Shown in pieces: positions 35,284-44,192 of a DNA stretch of 64,000 bases; the stretch's first letter is position 1, and each line of letters begins with the position of its first letter. This stretch comes from Microbacterium hatanonis (GTDB lineage: Bacteria > Actinomycetota > Actinomycetes > Actinomycetales > Microbacteriaceae). The stretch lies in contig NZ_VRSV01000002.1 of NCBI RefSeq assembly GCF_008017415.1, forward strand, positions 744,001-808,000, in the 5' to 3' direction. A program made the translations under genes and the position numbers. Under the pieces are notes generated by a model, which saw only the letters and a list, made by a program, of their open reading frames with translations, ran no database searches and was not told the DNA's origin.

Positions 35284-35748
35284 ATGAGACTTCTCGCTTG
35301 GTGGCTCCGCGTCGTCGGACTCGTTTACGTGGCGCTCGGCGTCACCTTCGTCCCGGTTCTGAATACGGGAAGGGTCGATGTCCTCGTACCCGGATTCGAC
35401 GCATCGCGGGGTGGCCCGGCGTGGAACGGGTTCGTCGACTTCACCTTCATGTTCGGGCTGGAGGAGATCGTGCTCGGGGCGTTCCTGATCTTCGCCTCGT
35501 TCCGACCGCGCTGGTGGGAGCCGCTGGTGTGGCTTCTCGTCGCGTTCTCCCTGGTCCGCGGCATCGGGCACGACGTCTACATGATCGCGAGCGGCTATTC
35601 GCTCGCGAGCAACCTCGCGTTCGTGGCGTTCCACCTGTCGCTGATCGTCACGGGGGTGCTGTTCCTGCGTCGGTGGCAGCGTCGCTCCCGTCGCACGCCC
35701 GCGACGCCCGCAGCATCCGTCCGATCGACGGCGGCCGCGGGCTGGTGA
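35284..35748 (+). CDS. Four-helix membrane protein, BphX-like in outline
   Basis: 154 residues with four hydrophobic helices: WWLRVVGLVYVALGVTFV, FMFGLEEIVLGAFLIFASF, PLVWLLVAFSLVRGIGHDVYMI and FVAFHLSLIVTGVLFL. Size and layout recall small BphX-like or DUF4345-type membrane proteins, which I cannot confirm. It has its own promoter and a TetR operator, so it is likely coexpressed with the glycosyltransferase. Arg/Ala-rich tail contains one copy of the GCAGCATCC nonamer. Confidence 0.72.
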   Translation: MRLLAWWLRVVGLVYVALGVTFVPVLNTGRVDVLVPGFDASRGGPAWNGFVDFTFMFGLEEIVLGAFLIFASFRPRWWEPLVWLLVAFSLVRGIGHDVYMIASGYSLASNLAFVAFHLSLIVTGVLFLRRWQRRSRRTPATPAASVRSTAAAGW

Positions 35749-35843
35749 GGCGTCCGGGCGGTGCACCGTGGGGATGCGTCGCCCGGGCCCTCGGCGCAGA
35801 ACGGCGTCCGCCCCGGCGGCCGATGCGCGGGAACGCACGCGAA

Positions 35844-35873
35844 GGGGCGCCGCCTCCGAAGAGACGGCGCCCC
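35844..35873. terminator. Hairpin terminator between convergent genes
   Basis: GGGGCGCCG pairs with CGGCGCCCC; inside, a C-A mismatch, 3 bp and a CGAA loop follow. Lies between the small membrane protein (+) and the large hydrolase (-). Confidence 0.75.
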
Positions 35874-35882
35874 GCGGAGCGA

Positions 35883-38800
35883 TCAGGACTCGGAGTCGAC
35901 CGCCCGCCTGCGACGGATCGCCAGCACCAGGCCCAGGCCCAGCGCGCCGGCCGCGAGGAGCACGAGCGACCCGATGCCCGCGACGCCGGTCGCTGCCAGA
36001 GCGCCGCCGGGCTGGCCGCCCGACGTGCCCGTGCCGGCCGGGAGCGGCGACGTGCTCGAGCTCGGTGACGGCGTCGGAGTCGTCTCGCCGCCGCCTTCGG
36101 CCGGTGCGGCGACGACCGTCACCACGAGGGCCGTCGAACTCGACGCCGATGCGACGTCGGTGCGGGCGAAGCTCGCGACGAGGGCGTGATCGCCCTCGGG
36201 CAGCCCGCCTTCGAGGGTCAGCGTCGCGACCCCGTCCACGACCTCGGCGGTGCCGAGCACGGCGGCGTCGGCACGCGCCGCGGGAGCTGCCTCTTCGGCG
36301 AAGGTGACGACGCCATCGGTCTCGGCCCCCGTCACGGTCGCCACCAGAGTGAGCGGAGCGCCGGCGACGAGCTCGCTGTCGGGTTCGACGGCCAGCGTCG
36401 TCGTGGTCGGTGCGAGCACCGCCACCGAGGTCTCCTGAATGCGACCGGATCCTGCACCGACCGCGAAGGCGGCCTGTGCCCCGAGTGCGGACTCCTCATC
36501 GACCTCGACCGTCGCGACCGCGATCCCGTCGGCGTCCGCGGTGATCGGGTCGAGGACCAGGTCGCCGAAGCCGAACGCCACCGACTCGCCCGAACGGTAC
36601 CCGGTCGCGGTGAGCGTGAGGCTGTCGCCCGGAGCCACCTCGGTGCTCGACGCGGTGAGCTCGCCCGGGCTTCCGGCTGCGGCGAGCTCGGCGCACGCGT
36701 CGCCCTGCACCCCGACGGTCGGCAGCTCCGCGCCGATGCTGATCGCCCCGACGGGAAGCGTCTCCCGGTCGGCGAGCGGGCGCAGTCCGTCGTCCTCGCG
36801 TACGACGAGCTGTCCGAAGGCGCCCGCGCCCATCACGGCGTTCGTCGTGTTCGTGACGCTCACCGTGATGCCCATGGCGCCGGCGGGGTAGGGGGATGCG
36901 TCGCCGTTGACCGGAACGGTGATCGCCTGGCAGATCTCGCCCGGCGCGAACGACACCCACTGCACGGCCGATGCGACCGTGCTCGCACCCACGACGCTGA
37001 CCCAGCCCGACACGGCGGTGTCGGCAGGGGCGTCGAGGTACACCGCGACGTCGGCCGTGCTCGGGCCGTCGCCCTCCTCGACGATGGTCGGTGCGACGTT
37101 CACCGTGGTCCTCTGCTGGGCGACGGCGTTGCCCAGGGTGGGGGTGTCGAACGCGAGATCCGAGAGGTAGATCCCTCCCGCGCCCGTTCCGTCTGCTCCG
37201 ACACCCGCCGAGAAGCGGACTTCACGGACATCGGTCAGATCGAGGCCGGTCATCTCGGCCGTCGGGATGGTCAGCTGCTGCAGCACGAACTTGTTGAGCG
37301 TCGTGTTGGTGCCGCCGGGCAGGCGATTGATCGCGAGCGGGTCGATGGCGGATGCTGCGCGGGAGAAGCTGTTGCCGGCGCCGTCGATCACGGTGATCGT
37401 GAAGTCGGTTCCTGTGGGGACCGTGCGATCGGGGGCCGTCTTGACCGTCAGCTGCGATCGGGTGGAGACGTCGCGCTTGCCGGCCGGAACCGACACGCGC
37501 AACTCGCCCGTGCTGGCAGCTGCGGGGTCGGTCGCAGATCCGGTCCAGGTGACGCGGGTGACCGGGGTCGCCGGCACGTTCAGCCCGAAGCGCACGGGCG
37601 TCCAGTGCGGAACGCGAGCCGTACCGATCTCACGCGTGGTGCAGTATGGCACGGTCGGGGCGATCGATGTCGCCGTCTCCGCGTTCGCGCACACCTGCGC
37701 GGAGGCGTTCCCGGCCGTGCGCACCAGCGTGCTGCTCTTGGCGAAGTCGGTCACGAGGGTCGTCGCGTTCGTGGGCTGGCTGGCCATCACGCGCACGTCG
37801 GCGAACGAGGTCGCCGTGGTGGTGGGCTTCGTCGATCCGTCGAAGAGCGGCTGGAACTGCGTCTCACCGCCCATCGTGAGGCGGAAGAAACCCGTCATGT
37901 ACGACACGCCGACCTGGTACTGCTGCGCGGCGGTGAGGCGCGACGCATCACGGGTGGAGCAGCTCGAGGTGGTGTCGTTGCGGTTCCAGTCGTCGCTCGT
38001 CGAGTAGGGGTAGAGCCCCGGCGTCCACACCGTGTTGAAGAAGTTGTGGTTGGCCCCCATGACCCACACGGCCGACCGCATCACGTCATCGCCGAAGGCG
38101 TGGCGGGAGTCGTCGATCATGTGCTGCCCCTGCTGGTTCGACACGTCGCCGTCGCAGTAGGGGAGGAAGACGCCCAGGGAGGCGTCGGGGACGGTCATCC
38201 GGCCGAAGTCGACGGGCGCCAGCGGCAGCACGGAGATGATGCCGAACGGGTTCTCGAGCCCCTGGTTGAGCGTCGCGGCCGACGTCGCGCCTTCGCCGCC
38301 CCGGGAGTGGCCCATGACCCCGACCCGGTCGAGGTCGAAGCGGCCGGTGAGGGCTGCCGCGGTGACGCCCGCGGCCGTCGCGGGCGCGTCGGTCCGGGTG
38401 GTCGCGTAGGTCAGCGCCTGATCGAGAGTGCGAGTGGTGGTGGTAGCCGTGCCGTCGGCGTCGGGCCAGGTGATGTCGTCGAAGGCGACCGACTCCCCGG
38501 CGTTCGCCTTCTCCAGCATCCCGAGGGTGTCGAGGATGAGCTGGCCGCGGGCCTGTGCCCCGTAGTCGAGAGCGAGCTGGTTGTCGTTCGAGTTGACCGC
38601 GTTCGCCGCGATCGACAGCACGTTGTAGCCGTGCGTCGCCAGGGCGCGGCCGGTGCCCTCATATCCCTGGTACGAACGCACGTTGACCTGGTCGGGTCCG
38701 CACGGCCAGCGCAGGGGGTTGGCCGTGCCGGTCGCGCACGAACCGTGCCGGCCGTGCAGGAGGATCACGGTCGGCCGTTCGCCCGGCGCGTCCGTGAGGT

Positions 38801-39365
38801 ACATCTTGCCGGTCATCTCACCGCGGATCCCGCTGATGCCGGCGAGCGCGACGGCGCGGTCGCCGAAGTCGTACTCCGCCTCCGTGACGCCGAAAACACC
38901 CGGATCGCTCGGCTCCTCGGTCGCCGTCGGGGCGGCCAACCGGCGCAGCTGACTCTCCAGCTCGTCGTTGACCTCCTCGTCGGTCACCTCGGTGGTGCCG
39001 CCCTCGGCCGCCTTGTCGCCGTCGCTCGACGCCCAGCCCTTCTCCACCTCTCGTGCGGAGCGCACGGCCGGGTCGCTGGTCAGCGCCGAGAGCGACAGCC
39101 CGTCGGCGGATTCGACCGCCAGACCGACGCTCTTGCCGTCGACGACGAGAGTGGGCGCGTCGCTCACGATCGGCAGTGCTTCGTCGAGTTCGTAGGTGAC
39201 GAGGTAGCCGCCCGGGGCGGTCGTGATCGACCAGTCGTCGCCGGAGGCGACGATCCCGTTCTGGGGCGCGGCGAACGCGGGGGTGGGGCTCAGGATGAGT
39301 GCGGGCAGCACGATGGCCGTTGCGACGGCGATCGGACGTGCGCGCGAGGACAGGCGAGTTCTCAC
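35883..39365 (-). CDS. Secreted LAATG-anchored alpha/beta hydrolase, multidomain
   Basis: 1160 residues. A signal peptide ends around PTPAFAAPQ. An alpha/beta hydrolase follows, with VILLHGRHG near 198 as oxyanion region and the nucleophile elbow GHSRGG near 350; this suggests an esterase or lipase-like enzyme on an external substrate. Beta-rich domains then include Calx-beta-like TTNAVMGAGAFGQLVVREDD and a bacterial Ig-like repeat starting TTTLAVEPDSELVAGAPLTL. A Ser/Thr/Pro linker, LAATG near 1123, a hydrophobic helix and RRRR form a class E sortase signal. GTG with GGAGAA about 6 nt upstream. Substrate unknown. Confidence 0.85.
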   Translation of the reverse strand: MRTRLSSRARPIAVATAIVLPALILSPTPAFAAPQNGIVASGDDWSITTAPGGYLVTYELDEALPIVSDAPTLVVDGKSVGLAVESADGLSLSALTSDPAVRSAREVEKGWASSDGDKAAEGGTTEVTDEEVNDELESQLRRLAAPTATEEPSDPGVFGVTEAEYDFGDRAVALAGISGIRGEMTGKMYLTDAPGERPTVILLHGRHGSCATGTANPLRWPCGPDQVNVRSYQGYEGTGRALATHGYNVLSIAANAVNSNDNQLALDYGAQARGQLILDTLGMLEKANAGESVAFDDITWPDADGTATTTTRTLDQALTYATTRTDAPATAAGVTAAALTGRFDLDRVGVMGHSRGGEGATSAATLNQGLENPFGIISVLPLAPVDFGRMTVPDASLGVFLPYCDGDVSNQQGQHMIDDSRHAFGDDVMRSAVWVMGANHNFFNTVWTPGLYPYSTSDDWNRNDTTSSCSTRDASRLTAAQQYQVGVSYMTGFFRLTMGGETQFQPLFDGSTKPTTTATSFADVRVMASQPTNATTLVTDFAKSSTLVRTAGNASAQVCANAETATSIAPTVPYCTTREIGTARVPHWTPVRFGLNVPATPVTRVTWTGSATDPAAASTGELRVSVPAGKRDVSTRSQLTVKTAPDRTVPTGTDFTITVIDGAGNSFSRAASAIDPLAINRLPGGTNTTLNKFVLQQLTIPTAEMTGLDLTDVREVRFSAGVGADGTGAGGIYLSDLAFDTPTLGNAVAQQRTTVNVAPTIVEEGDGPSTADVAVYLDAPADTAVSGWVSVVGASTVASAVQWVSFAPGEICQAITVPVNGDASPYPAGAMGITVSVTNTTNAVMGAGAFGQLVVREDDGLRPLADRETLPVGAISIGAELPTVGVQGDACAELAAAGSPGELTASSTEVAPGDSLTLTATGYRSGESVAFGFGDLVLDPITADADGIAVATVEVDEESALGAQAAFAVGAGSGRIQETSVAVLAPTTTTLAVEPDSELVAGAPLTLVATVTGAETDGVVTFAEEAAPAARADAAVLGTAEVVDGVATLTLEGGLPEGDHALVASFARTDVASASSSTALVVTVVAAPAEGGGETTPTPSPSSSTSPLPAGTGTSGGQPGGALAATGVAGIGSLVLLAAGALGLGLVLAIRRRRAVDSES

Positions 39366-39735
39366 GGTTCTCCGGGTGCGACAGGGCACGACGAACAACG
39401 GCCGAGCGCTCGTCCTCGAGGAACGAAGACGGCGCCGTCCGTGCGCGGGTGCGGGTGGGTGGGTGCCGGGAGTCGGCACCGATGAGAGGCTATGGATTCG
39501 CTACGTGCGACCCGGGGCGATTAACAGGTTGGTAACACGCTTTTAACTGCGCGAGAACACGACCCGCGCGGTGCGGGTGCGGTGCTCGCGCGCGACGAGC
39601 GCCGGGGTGCAGAATGGATGCGGCGTGCCCGGGTCTGTCTGTCCCCTTCGCTCTCGTCGAGAGCAGAGGCGGAGAGCCGCCGGGCCCCAGGACAGCGTCC
39701 GCCGCCCCTTGCTATACGTGCAGTCGAGGAGCCCC
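39366..39735. other. 370-nt divergent intergenic region
   Basis: No gene supported. It carries the promoters of two divergent genes. Toward ddaH a probable -10 lies in TATACG near 39713, with a weak -35 about 17 nt upstream. An AT-rich patch at 39519-39547 (TTAACAGGTTGGTAACAC and TTTTAAC) is unusual here and probably belongs to the hydrolase promoter. Confidence 0.5.
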
Positions 39736-40632
39736 ATGTCCACGAACGAAACCGCCGCCCCCGCCGCTCAGTCCGAGCGCATCGCGCAGCACCGCCGGTA
39801 CCTCATGTGCCGGCCCCAGCACTTCACGGTCAGTTACAGCATCAACCCGTGGATGGAGCCGAGCCGGCCCACCGACACCGACGTGGCGCTGCGCCAGTGG
39901 CAGACGCTCTACGACACCTACCTCGCGCTCGGTCACGAGGTCGAGCTCATAGACCCGCTCGAGGGCCTGCCCGACATGGTCTACACCGCCAACGGGGGCT
40001 TCCTCATCGACGGCATCGCGTACGGCGCGAAGTTCCGCTTCGCCGAGCGTGCGGCGGAGGGACCCGCCTTCATGGAGTGGTTCCGCGACAACGGCTACAC
40101 GGTCGCCGAGCCTGCCGAGGTGAACGAGGGCGAGGGCGACTTCCTGCTCGTCGGCGACACGATCCTCGCCGGCACCGGTTTCCGCTCGACCGGGGACAGC
40201 CACCGCGAGGTGGGAGAGGTCTTCGGCAAGGAGGTCGTGTCGCTCACGCTCACCGACCCGCGCTTCTACCACCTCGACACGGCGATCTCGGTGCTCGACC
40301 CCGTTCAGGGCCCTTCGACAGGCTCAGGGGCCGGCGGAGTGGAGCGGGCGAACATCGCCTACCTGCCGAGCGCGTTCGACGAGGAGGGCCGCGGCATCCT
40401 CGCCGAGCGCTACCCCGACGCGATCCAGGTCGACGACGCCGACGGCGCGGTCTTCGGGCTCAACTCCGCGAGCGACGGCCGGAACGTGCTGATCTCGCCC
40501 CGGGCGAAGGGCTTCGAGGCCCAGCTCCGCGAGCGCGGCTACAACCCGGTGCTGATCGATCTGTCGGAGCTGCTCCTCGGCGGCGGCGGCATCAAGTGCT
40601 GCACGCTCGAGCTGCGCGGAGGCACGCGATGA
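39736..40632 (+). CDS. ddaH: Dimethylargininase (DDAH) with in-frame repeat insertion
   Basis: 298 residues of the amidinotransferase fold. It hydrolyses N-omega-methylated arginines (or related guanidino compounds) to citrulline. RRYLMCRPQHFTVSYSINPWM opens the fold, NGGFLIDG and EGEGDFLL carry substrate acids, HLDTAISVLD the catalytic histidine and GGGGIKCCTLELR the nucleophile cysteine. Residues 190-199 are encoded exactly by a 30-nt dispersed repeat inserted in a surface loop before IAYLPS. Start ATG has GAGGA upstream; overlaps rocD by ATGA. Confidence 0.9.
   Translation: MSTNETAAPAAQSERIAQHRRYLMCRPQHFTVSYSINPWMEPSRPTDTDVALRQWQTLYDTYLALGHEVELIDPLEGLPDMVYTANGGFLIDGIAYGAKFRFAERAAEGPAFMEWFRDNGYTVAEPAEVNEGEGDFLLVGDTILAGTGFRSTGDSHREVGEVFGKEVVSLTLTDPRFYHLDTAISVLDPVQGPSTGSGAGGVERANIAYLPSAFDEEGRGILAERYPDAIQVDDADGAVFGLNSASDGRNVLISPRAKGFEAQLRERGYNPVLIDLSELLLGGGGIKCCTLELRGGTR
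40303..40332 (+). repeat. 30-nt dispersed repeat inside ddaH
   Basis: Contains CCTTCGACAGGCTCAGGG, a sequence commonly seen as an intergenic repeat in Microbacteriaceae. Here it begins at a codon boundary and adds ten residues (VQGPSTGSGA). The 13-nt core recurs at 51018-51030. Confidence 0.8.
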
Positions 40633-41846
40633 GCACCTCGACCGACACCGGAACCCTGCGGATCATCACCGCGGAGGACGAGCACCTCGCCCACAACTAC
40701 CACCCCCTGCCCGTGGTGATCGCGCGGGGCGAGGGCGCCTGGGTCACCGACGTCGAGGGCAAGCGCTACCTCGACCTCCTCTCCGCCTACTCCGCGCTCA
40801 ATTTCGGGCACGGTCACCCCGCCATCCTCGCGGCGGCGCAGGAGCAGCTCGGCCGCCTCACTCTCACGAGCCGGGCGTACCACAACGACCGACTCGGCCC
40901 CTTCGCCGCCGCGCTCGCCGAGCTGTGCGGCAAAGACCTCGTGCTGCCGATGAACACCGGCGCCGAGGCGGTCGAGACGGGCATCAAGGTCGCCCGTGCG
41001 TGGGCGTACCGGATCAAGGGCGTCGCCGCAGACGCCGCGAAGATCGTCGTGGCGAACGGCAACTTCCACGGCCGCACGACGACCATCGTCGGCTTCAGCG
41101 ACGACCCCGTCGCGTACGAGGGCTTCGGCCCCTACGCTCCGGGGTTCGTGCACGTGCCGTTCGGCGATGCCGCGGCGATCGAGGCCGCGATCGACGAGAA
41201 CACCGCTGCTGTGCTGATCGAGCCGATCCAGGGCGAGGCGGGCGTGATCATCCCGCCCGAGGGGTACCTCCGGGCCGTGCGCGAGCTCTGCACCGCGCGA
41301 GGCGTGCTGTTCATCGCCGATGAGATCCAGTCGGGGCTCGGCCGGGTCGGCACGACCTTCGCCTGCGACCGCGAGGGCGTCGTGCCCGACGTCTACCTCC
41401 TGGGCAAGGCGCTGGGCGGCGGCATCCTGCCGCTGTCGGCTGTCGTCGCCGACCGCGACGTGCTGGGGGTCATCCGCCCGGGTGAGCACGGCTCGACCTT
41501 CGGCGGCAACCCGCTCGCCGCAGCCGTCGGCCTGCAGGTCGTCGAGATGCTGGCGTCGGGGGAGTTCCAGACCCGCGCCGCCGCCCTCGGCGAGCACCTC
41601 GCCGAGCGTCTCGACGCACTCGTCGGTCACGGCGTGACGGCGGTGCGCGTCGCCGGCCTGTGGGCGGGCGTCGACATCGATCCGGCCGTCGGCACCGGGC
41701 GCGAGGTGGCCGAACGGATGCTGGCGCGCGGCGTGCTCGTCAAGGACACCCACGGCCAGACGATCCGCCTCGCCCCGCCGCTGGTCGTCCGGGGCACGGA
41801 GCTCGACTGGGCGGTCGAGCAGCTGCGTCACGTCCTGGCGGCCTGA
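40629..41846 (+). CDS. rocD: Ornithine aminotransferase
   Basis: 405 residues, class III PLP aminotransferase. It converts ornithine and 2-oxoglutarate to glutamate-5-semialdehyde and glutamate. The NYHPLPVVIARGEG opening is the ornithine aminotransferase form; PLP contacts are in MNTGAEAVETGIK, LFIADEIQSGLGR and the Schiff-base lysine in LLGKALGGGILP. ATGA overlap with ddaH; its product can enter PutA (21060-24755). Confidence 0.93.
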   Translation: MSTSTDTGTLRIITAEDEHLAHNYHPLPVVIARGEGAWVTDVEGKRYLDLLSAYSALNFGHGHPAILAAAQEQLGRLTLTSRAYHNDRLGPFAAALAELCGKDLVLPMNTGAEAVETGIKVARAWAYRIKGVAADAAKIVVANGNFHGRTTTIVGFSDDPVAYEGFGPYAPGFVHVPFGDAAAIEAAIDENTAAVLIEPIQGEAGVIIPPEGYLRAVRELCTARGVLFIADEIQSGLGRVGTTFACDREGVVPDVYLLGKALGGGILPLSAVVADRDVLGVIRPGEHGSTFGGNPLAAAVGLQVVEMLASGEFQTRAAALGEHLAERLDALVGHGVTAVRVAGLWAGVDIDPAVGTGREVAERMLARGVLVKDTHGQTIRLAPPLVVRGTELDWAVEQLRHVLAA

Positions 41847-41861
41847 GGCGCAGCATCCGCT

Positions 41862-41877
41862 CCTCGCCCGGGCGAGG
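41862..41877. repeat. 16-bp palindrome between convergent genes
   Basis: CCTCGCCCGGGCGAGG is a perfect palindrome in the 44-nt gap between rocD and the molybdopterin oxidoreductase. It may act as a weak terminator. Confidence 0.45.
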
Positions 41878-41890
41878 TCTCGCCGAGGGG

Positions 41891-43441
41891 TCAACGCACG
41901 CTGACCTCGACCGAGTGCCAGCCCGTCGCGCCGTCGGGCACGACGTCGGCACGGTCGGGGGTCTGGGTCTCGCCGTCGGAGTTCGTCGCGCGCACGGTCA
42001 GGCGGTGGGTTCCGGATGCGGCCTGCCACGGCAGGCTCCACTGCACCCAGGTGTCATCGCTGATCGCCGACGCCAGGGTGGCCTGCTGCCACTCGCCGTC
42101 GTCGATCTGCACCTCGACGCCCGAGACACCCACGTGCTGCTGCCACGCGACCCCGGCGATGACCGTGTCGCCGGCACTGAGCGACGCGCTGCGCCGAGGG
42201 ACGTCGATGCGAGACTCGAGCTTGATCGGTCCGCGCTCCGACCAGCCGCGATCGGTCCAGTACGAGGTCGCCGCGTCGAAGCGGGTCACCTCCAACTCGG
42301 TCACCCACTTGGTGGCCGAGACGTAGCCGTAGAGGCCGGGCACGACCATCCGCACGGGGAAGCCGTGCTCGGTCGGCAGGGGCTCGCCGTTCATGCCGAC
42401 GGCGAGGATCGCATCGCGCTCGTCGGTGAGGGCCTCGATCGGCGACGACGCCGTGAACCCGTCGATGGAGCGGGACAGCACCATGTCGGCGTCGGCGCTG
42501 GGCCGCGCGAGGGCGAGCAGCTCGCGGATCGGGTAGCCCAGCCACACGGCGTTGCCGATGAGGTCGCCGCCGACCTCGTTCGACACGCAGGTGAGCGTGG
42601 TGATGCTCTCCTCGAGCGGGAGGGCGAGGAGTTCGTCCCAGGTGATCGTCACTTCCTGCTCGACCATGCCGTGGATGCGCAGCGACCAGTCGGACGTCGA
42701 CACCTGGGGGACGACCAGGGCGGTGTCGATGCGGTAGAAGTCCGCGTTCGGGGTGATGACCGGCGTGAGCCCGTCGATCCCGAGCTCGGCCCCCGCGGCC
42801 ACCGCCGGCGCGCGCGAGGCGGGCGTCGGCAGACGGATCGCGTCGCGCGCGGCGGTGACGGCCTGCGCGCCGGCCCGCACGGCGCTGCCGGCGATGGCGA
42901 GCACGACACCGGTCGCCGTGACCGCTCCCGCCCAGACGAAGAATCCGCGGCGGCCGGGATCGGCGGGGCCCTCGTCGGTCCGTGCCGCGGCCTCCCGAGA
43001 CCGCACCGCCGAGCGGGCCAGGTACCGGATCGCGATCGCGCCGATCGCACCGGCCAGGGCGGCGGGGAACCAGGAGGCGACCGAGGCGTCGGGGCGGGTC
43101 GCGGCGACGATCGCGCCGCCGATGCCGACGGCGAGCACGAGGAATCGGCCCCAGGGCGGGCGGCGCGCCTCCAGCACCCCGGCGCCGGCCGCCAGGATCG
43201 CGGCCACGATACCGATGCCGACGAGGAGCGCGATCTTGTCGCTCGTGCCGAAGAGCGCGATGGCGGTGTCCTTCGCCCACGACGGCGCGAGGTCGATCAG
43301 CGCGCCGCCGACCGCGGCGAACGGGCTCGATGCCGGGGCGACGAGTCCCGCGACGAGTTCGCCCGCACCCGCGGCGAGCGCGACCGAAGCCACGCCGGCG
43401 AGGGCGGGCAGCAGCGGAGAAGGCCGGGTCACGACGGGCAT
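41891..43441 (-). CDS. Membrane molybdopterin-dependent oxidoreductase (sulfite oxidase family)
   Basis: 516 residues. The N-terminal ~190 carry about five TM segments, then RRGFFVWAG introduces another hydrophobic segment. The catalytic domain (about 235-400) has the molybdenum-ligand cysteine in TLTCVSNEVGGDLIGNAVW, then FPVRMVVPGLYGYVSATKWV. The C-terminal 100 residues are the Mo-co dimerisation Ig-like domain (WQQHVGVSGVEVQIDDGEW). It faces the outside. Substrate unknown. ATG lies 6 nt after TACGCT. Confidence 0.88.
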   Translation of the reverse strand: MPVVTRPSPLLPALAGVASVALAAGAGELVAGLVAPASSPFAAVGGALIDLAPSWAKDTAIALFGTSDKIALLVGIGIVAAILAAGAGVLEARRPPWGRFLVLAVGIGGAIVAATRPDASVASWFPAALAGAIGAIAIRYLARSAVRSREAAARTDEGPADPGRRGFFVWAGAVTATGVVLAIAGSAVRAGAQAVTAARDAIRLPTPASRAPAVAAGAELGIDGLTPVITPNADFYRIDTALVVPQVSTSDWSLRIHGMVEQEVTITWDELLALPLEESITTLTCVSNEVGGDLIGNAVWLGYPIRELLALARPSADADMVLSRSIDGFTASSPIEALTDERDAILAVGMNGEPLPTEHGFPVRMVVPGLYGYVSATKWVTELEVTRFDAATSYWTDRGWSERGPIKLESRIDVPRRSASLSAGDTVIAGVAWQQHVGVSGVEVQIDDGEWQQATLASAISDDTWVQWSLPWQAASGTHRLTVRATNSDGETQTPDRADVVPDGATGWHSVEVSVR

Positions 43442-43447
43442 GCGCTC

Positions 43448-43453
43448 AGCGTA
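43448..43453 (-). promoter_or_regulatory. -10 element of molybdopterin oxidoreductase gene (leaderless)
   Basis: TACGCT on the minus strand with 6 nt to the ATG at 43441. Confidence 0.55.
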
Positions 43454-43514
43454 CGTCCGTTGGAGGGACGAGCGGATGCTGCGGTGCGAGCGCCCGGCGG
43501 CTTCTCAGGCGGGC

Positions 43515-44192
43515 TCAGCGCGTCCAGGCGTAGGTGATCTCCGGGCGGCCCGGGCCGCCGTAGCGCGACTCGCGCCGTGCGCGTCCGGTGTCGGCGAGGT
43601 GCTCGAGATAGCGGCGGGCGGTGACGCGCGACATGCCCTCGGCCTCTGCCACGTCGGTCGACGACAGGGGGCGCGCGGATCCCCGCACGCGCTCGGCGAC
43701 GACGGCGAGCGTCTCGTCCGAGAGGCCCTTCGGCAGCGGGGTGGGCGCGGCGCGGAGCGACCCGAGGAGGGCGTCGACCTCCGACTGCGTCGTGCTCCCG
43801 GCGGCACGTTCGAGTCCTTCCACGTAGGCGCGGTAGGCCTCGAGGCGCTCCCGGAAGGCGGCGAACGTGAAGGGCTTGATGAGGTAGTGCACGATCCCGG
43901 CCGACACCGCCGCGCGCACGTTGTCGGAGTCGCGCACCGCGGTGACGGCGATGACATCGACCCGCGATCCGGCGGCACGCAGGTGGCGGACGACGTCGAG
44001 GCCCCCGCCGTCGGGCATCGTCATATCCAGCAGCACGAGGTCGATCGCGCGGGCCCGGTCGGTCAGCGCGGTCAATGCCGCCCGCGCCCCCGCTGCGTGA
44101 CCGACGACGACGAAGCCCTCGACGCGCTCGACGTAGGCCGTGTGCAGTTCGACGGCGAGGGCGTCGTCGTCGACGACGAGCACCCGGATCAC
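43515..44192 (-). CDS. CitB/DcuR-type response regulator
   Basis: 225 residues. The receiver domain holds the acidic VVDDD, phospho-acceptor aspartate in LVLLDMTMPDGGG near residue 55 and lysine in YLIKPF near 105. The C-terminal domain has a helix-turn-helix (SSTDVAEAEGMSRVTARRYLEHL), as in CitB/DcuR regulators of citrate and C4-dicarboxylate use. GTG overlaps the kinase stop (GTGA). Probably activates dctA, across the divergent region. Confidence 0.9.
   Translation of the reverse strand: MIRVLVVDDDALAVELHTAYVERVEGFVVVGHAAGARAALTALTDRARAIDLVLLDMTMPDGGGLDVVRHLRAAGSRVDVIAVTAVRDSDNVRAAVSAGIVHYLIKPFTFAAFRERLEAYRAYVEGLERAAGSTTQSEVDALLGSLRAAPTPLPKGLSDETLAVVAERVRGSARPLSSTDVAEAEGMSRVTARRYLEHLADTGRARRESRYGGPGRPEITYAWTR

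Noticed and set aside
36186..39485. Open frame of about 1100 codons on the plus strand opposite the alpha/beta hydrolase
   Set aside because: Same reason: low-complexity antisense translation, while the minus strand encodes a recognisable secreted enzyme.
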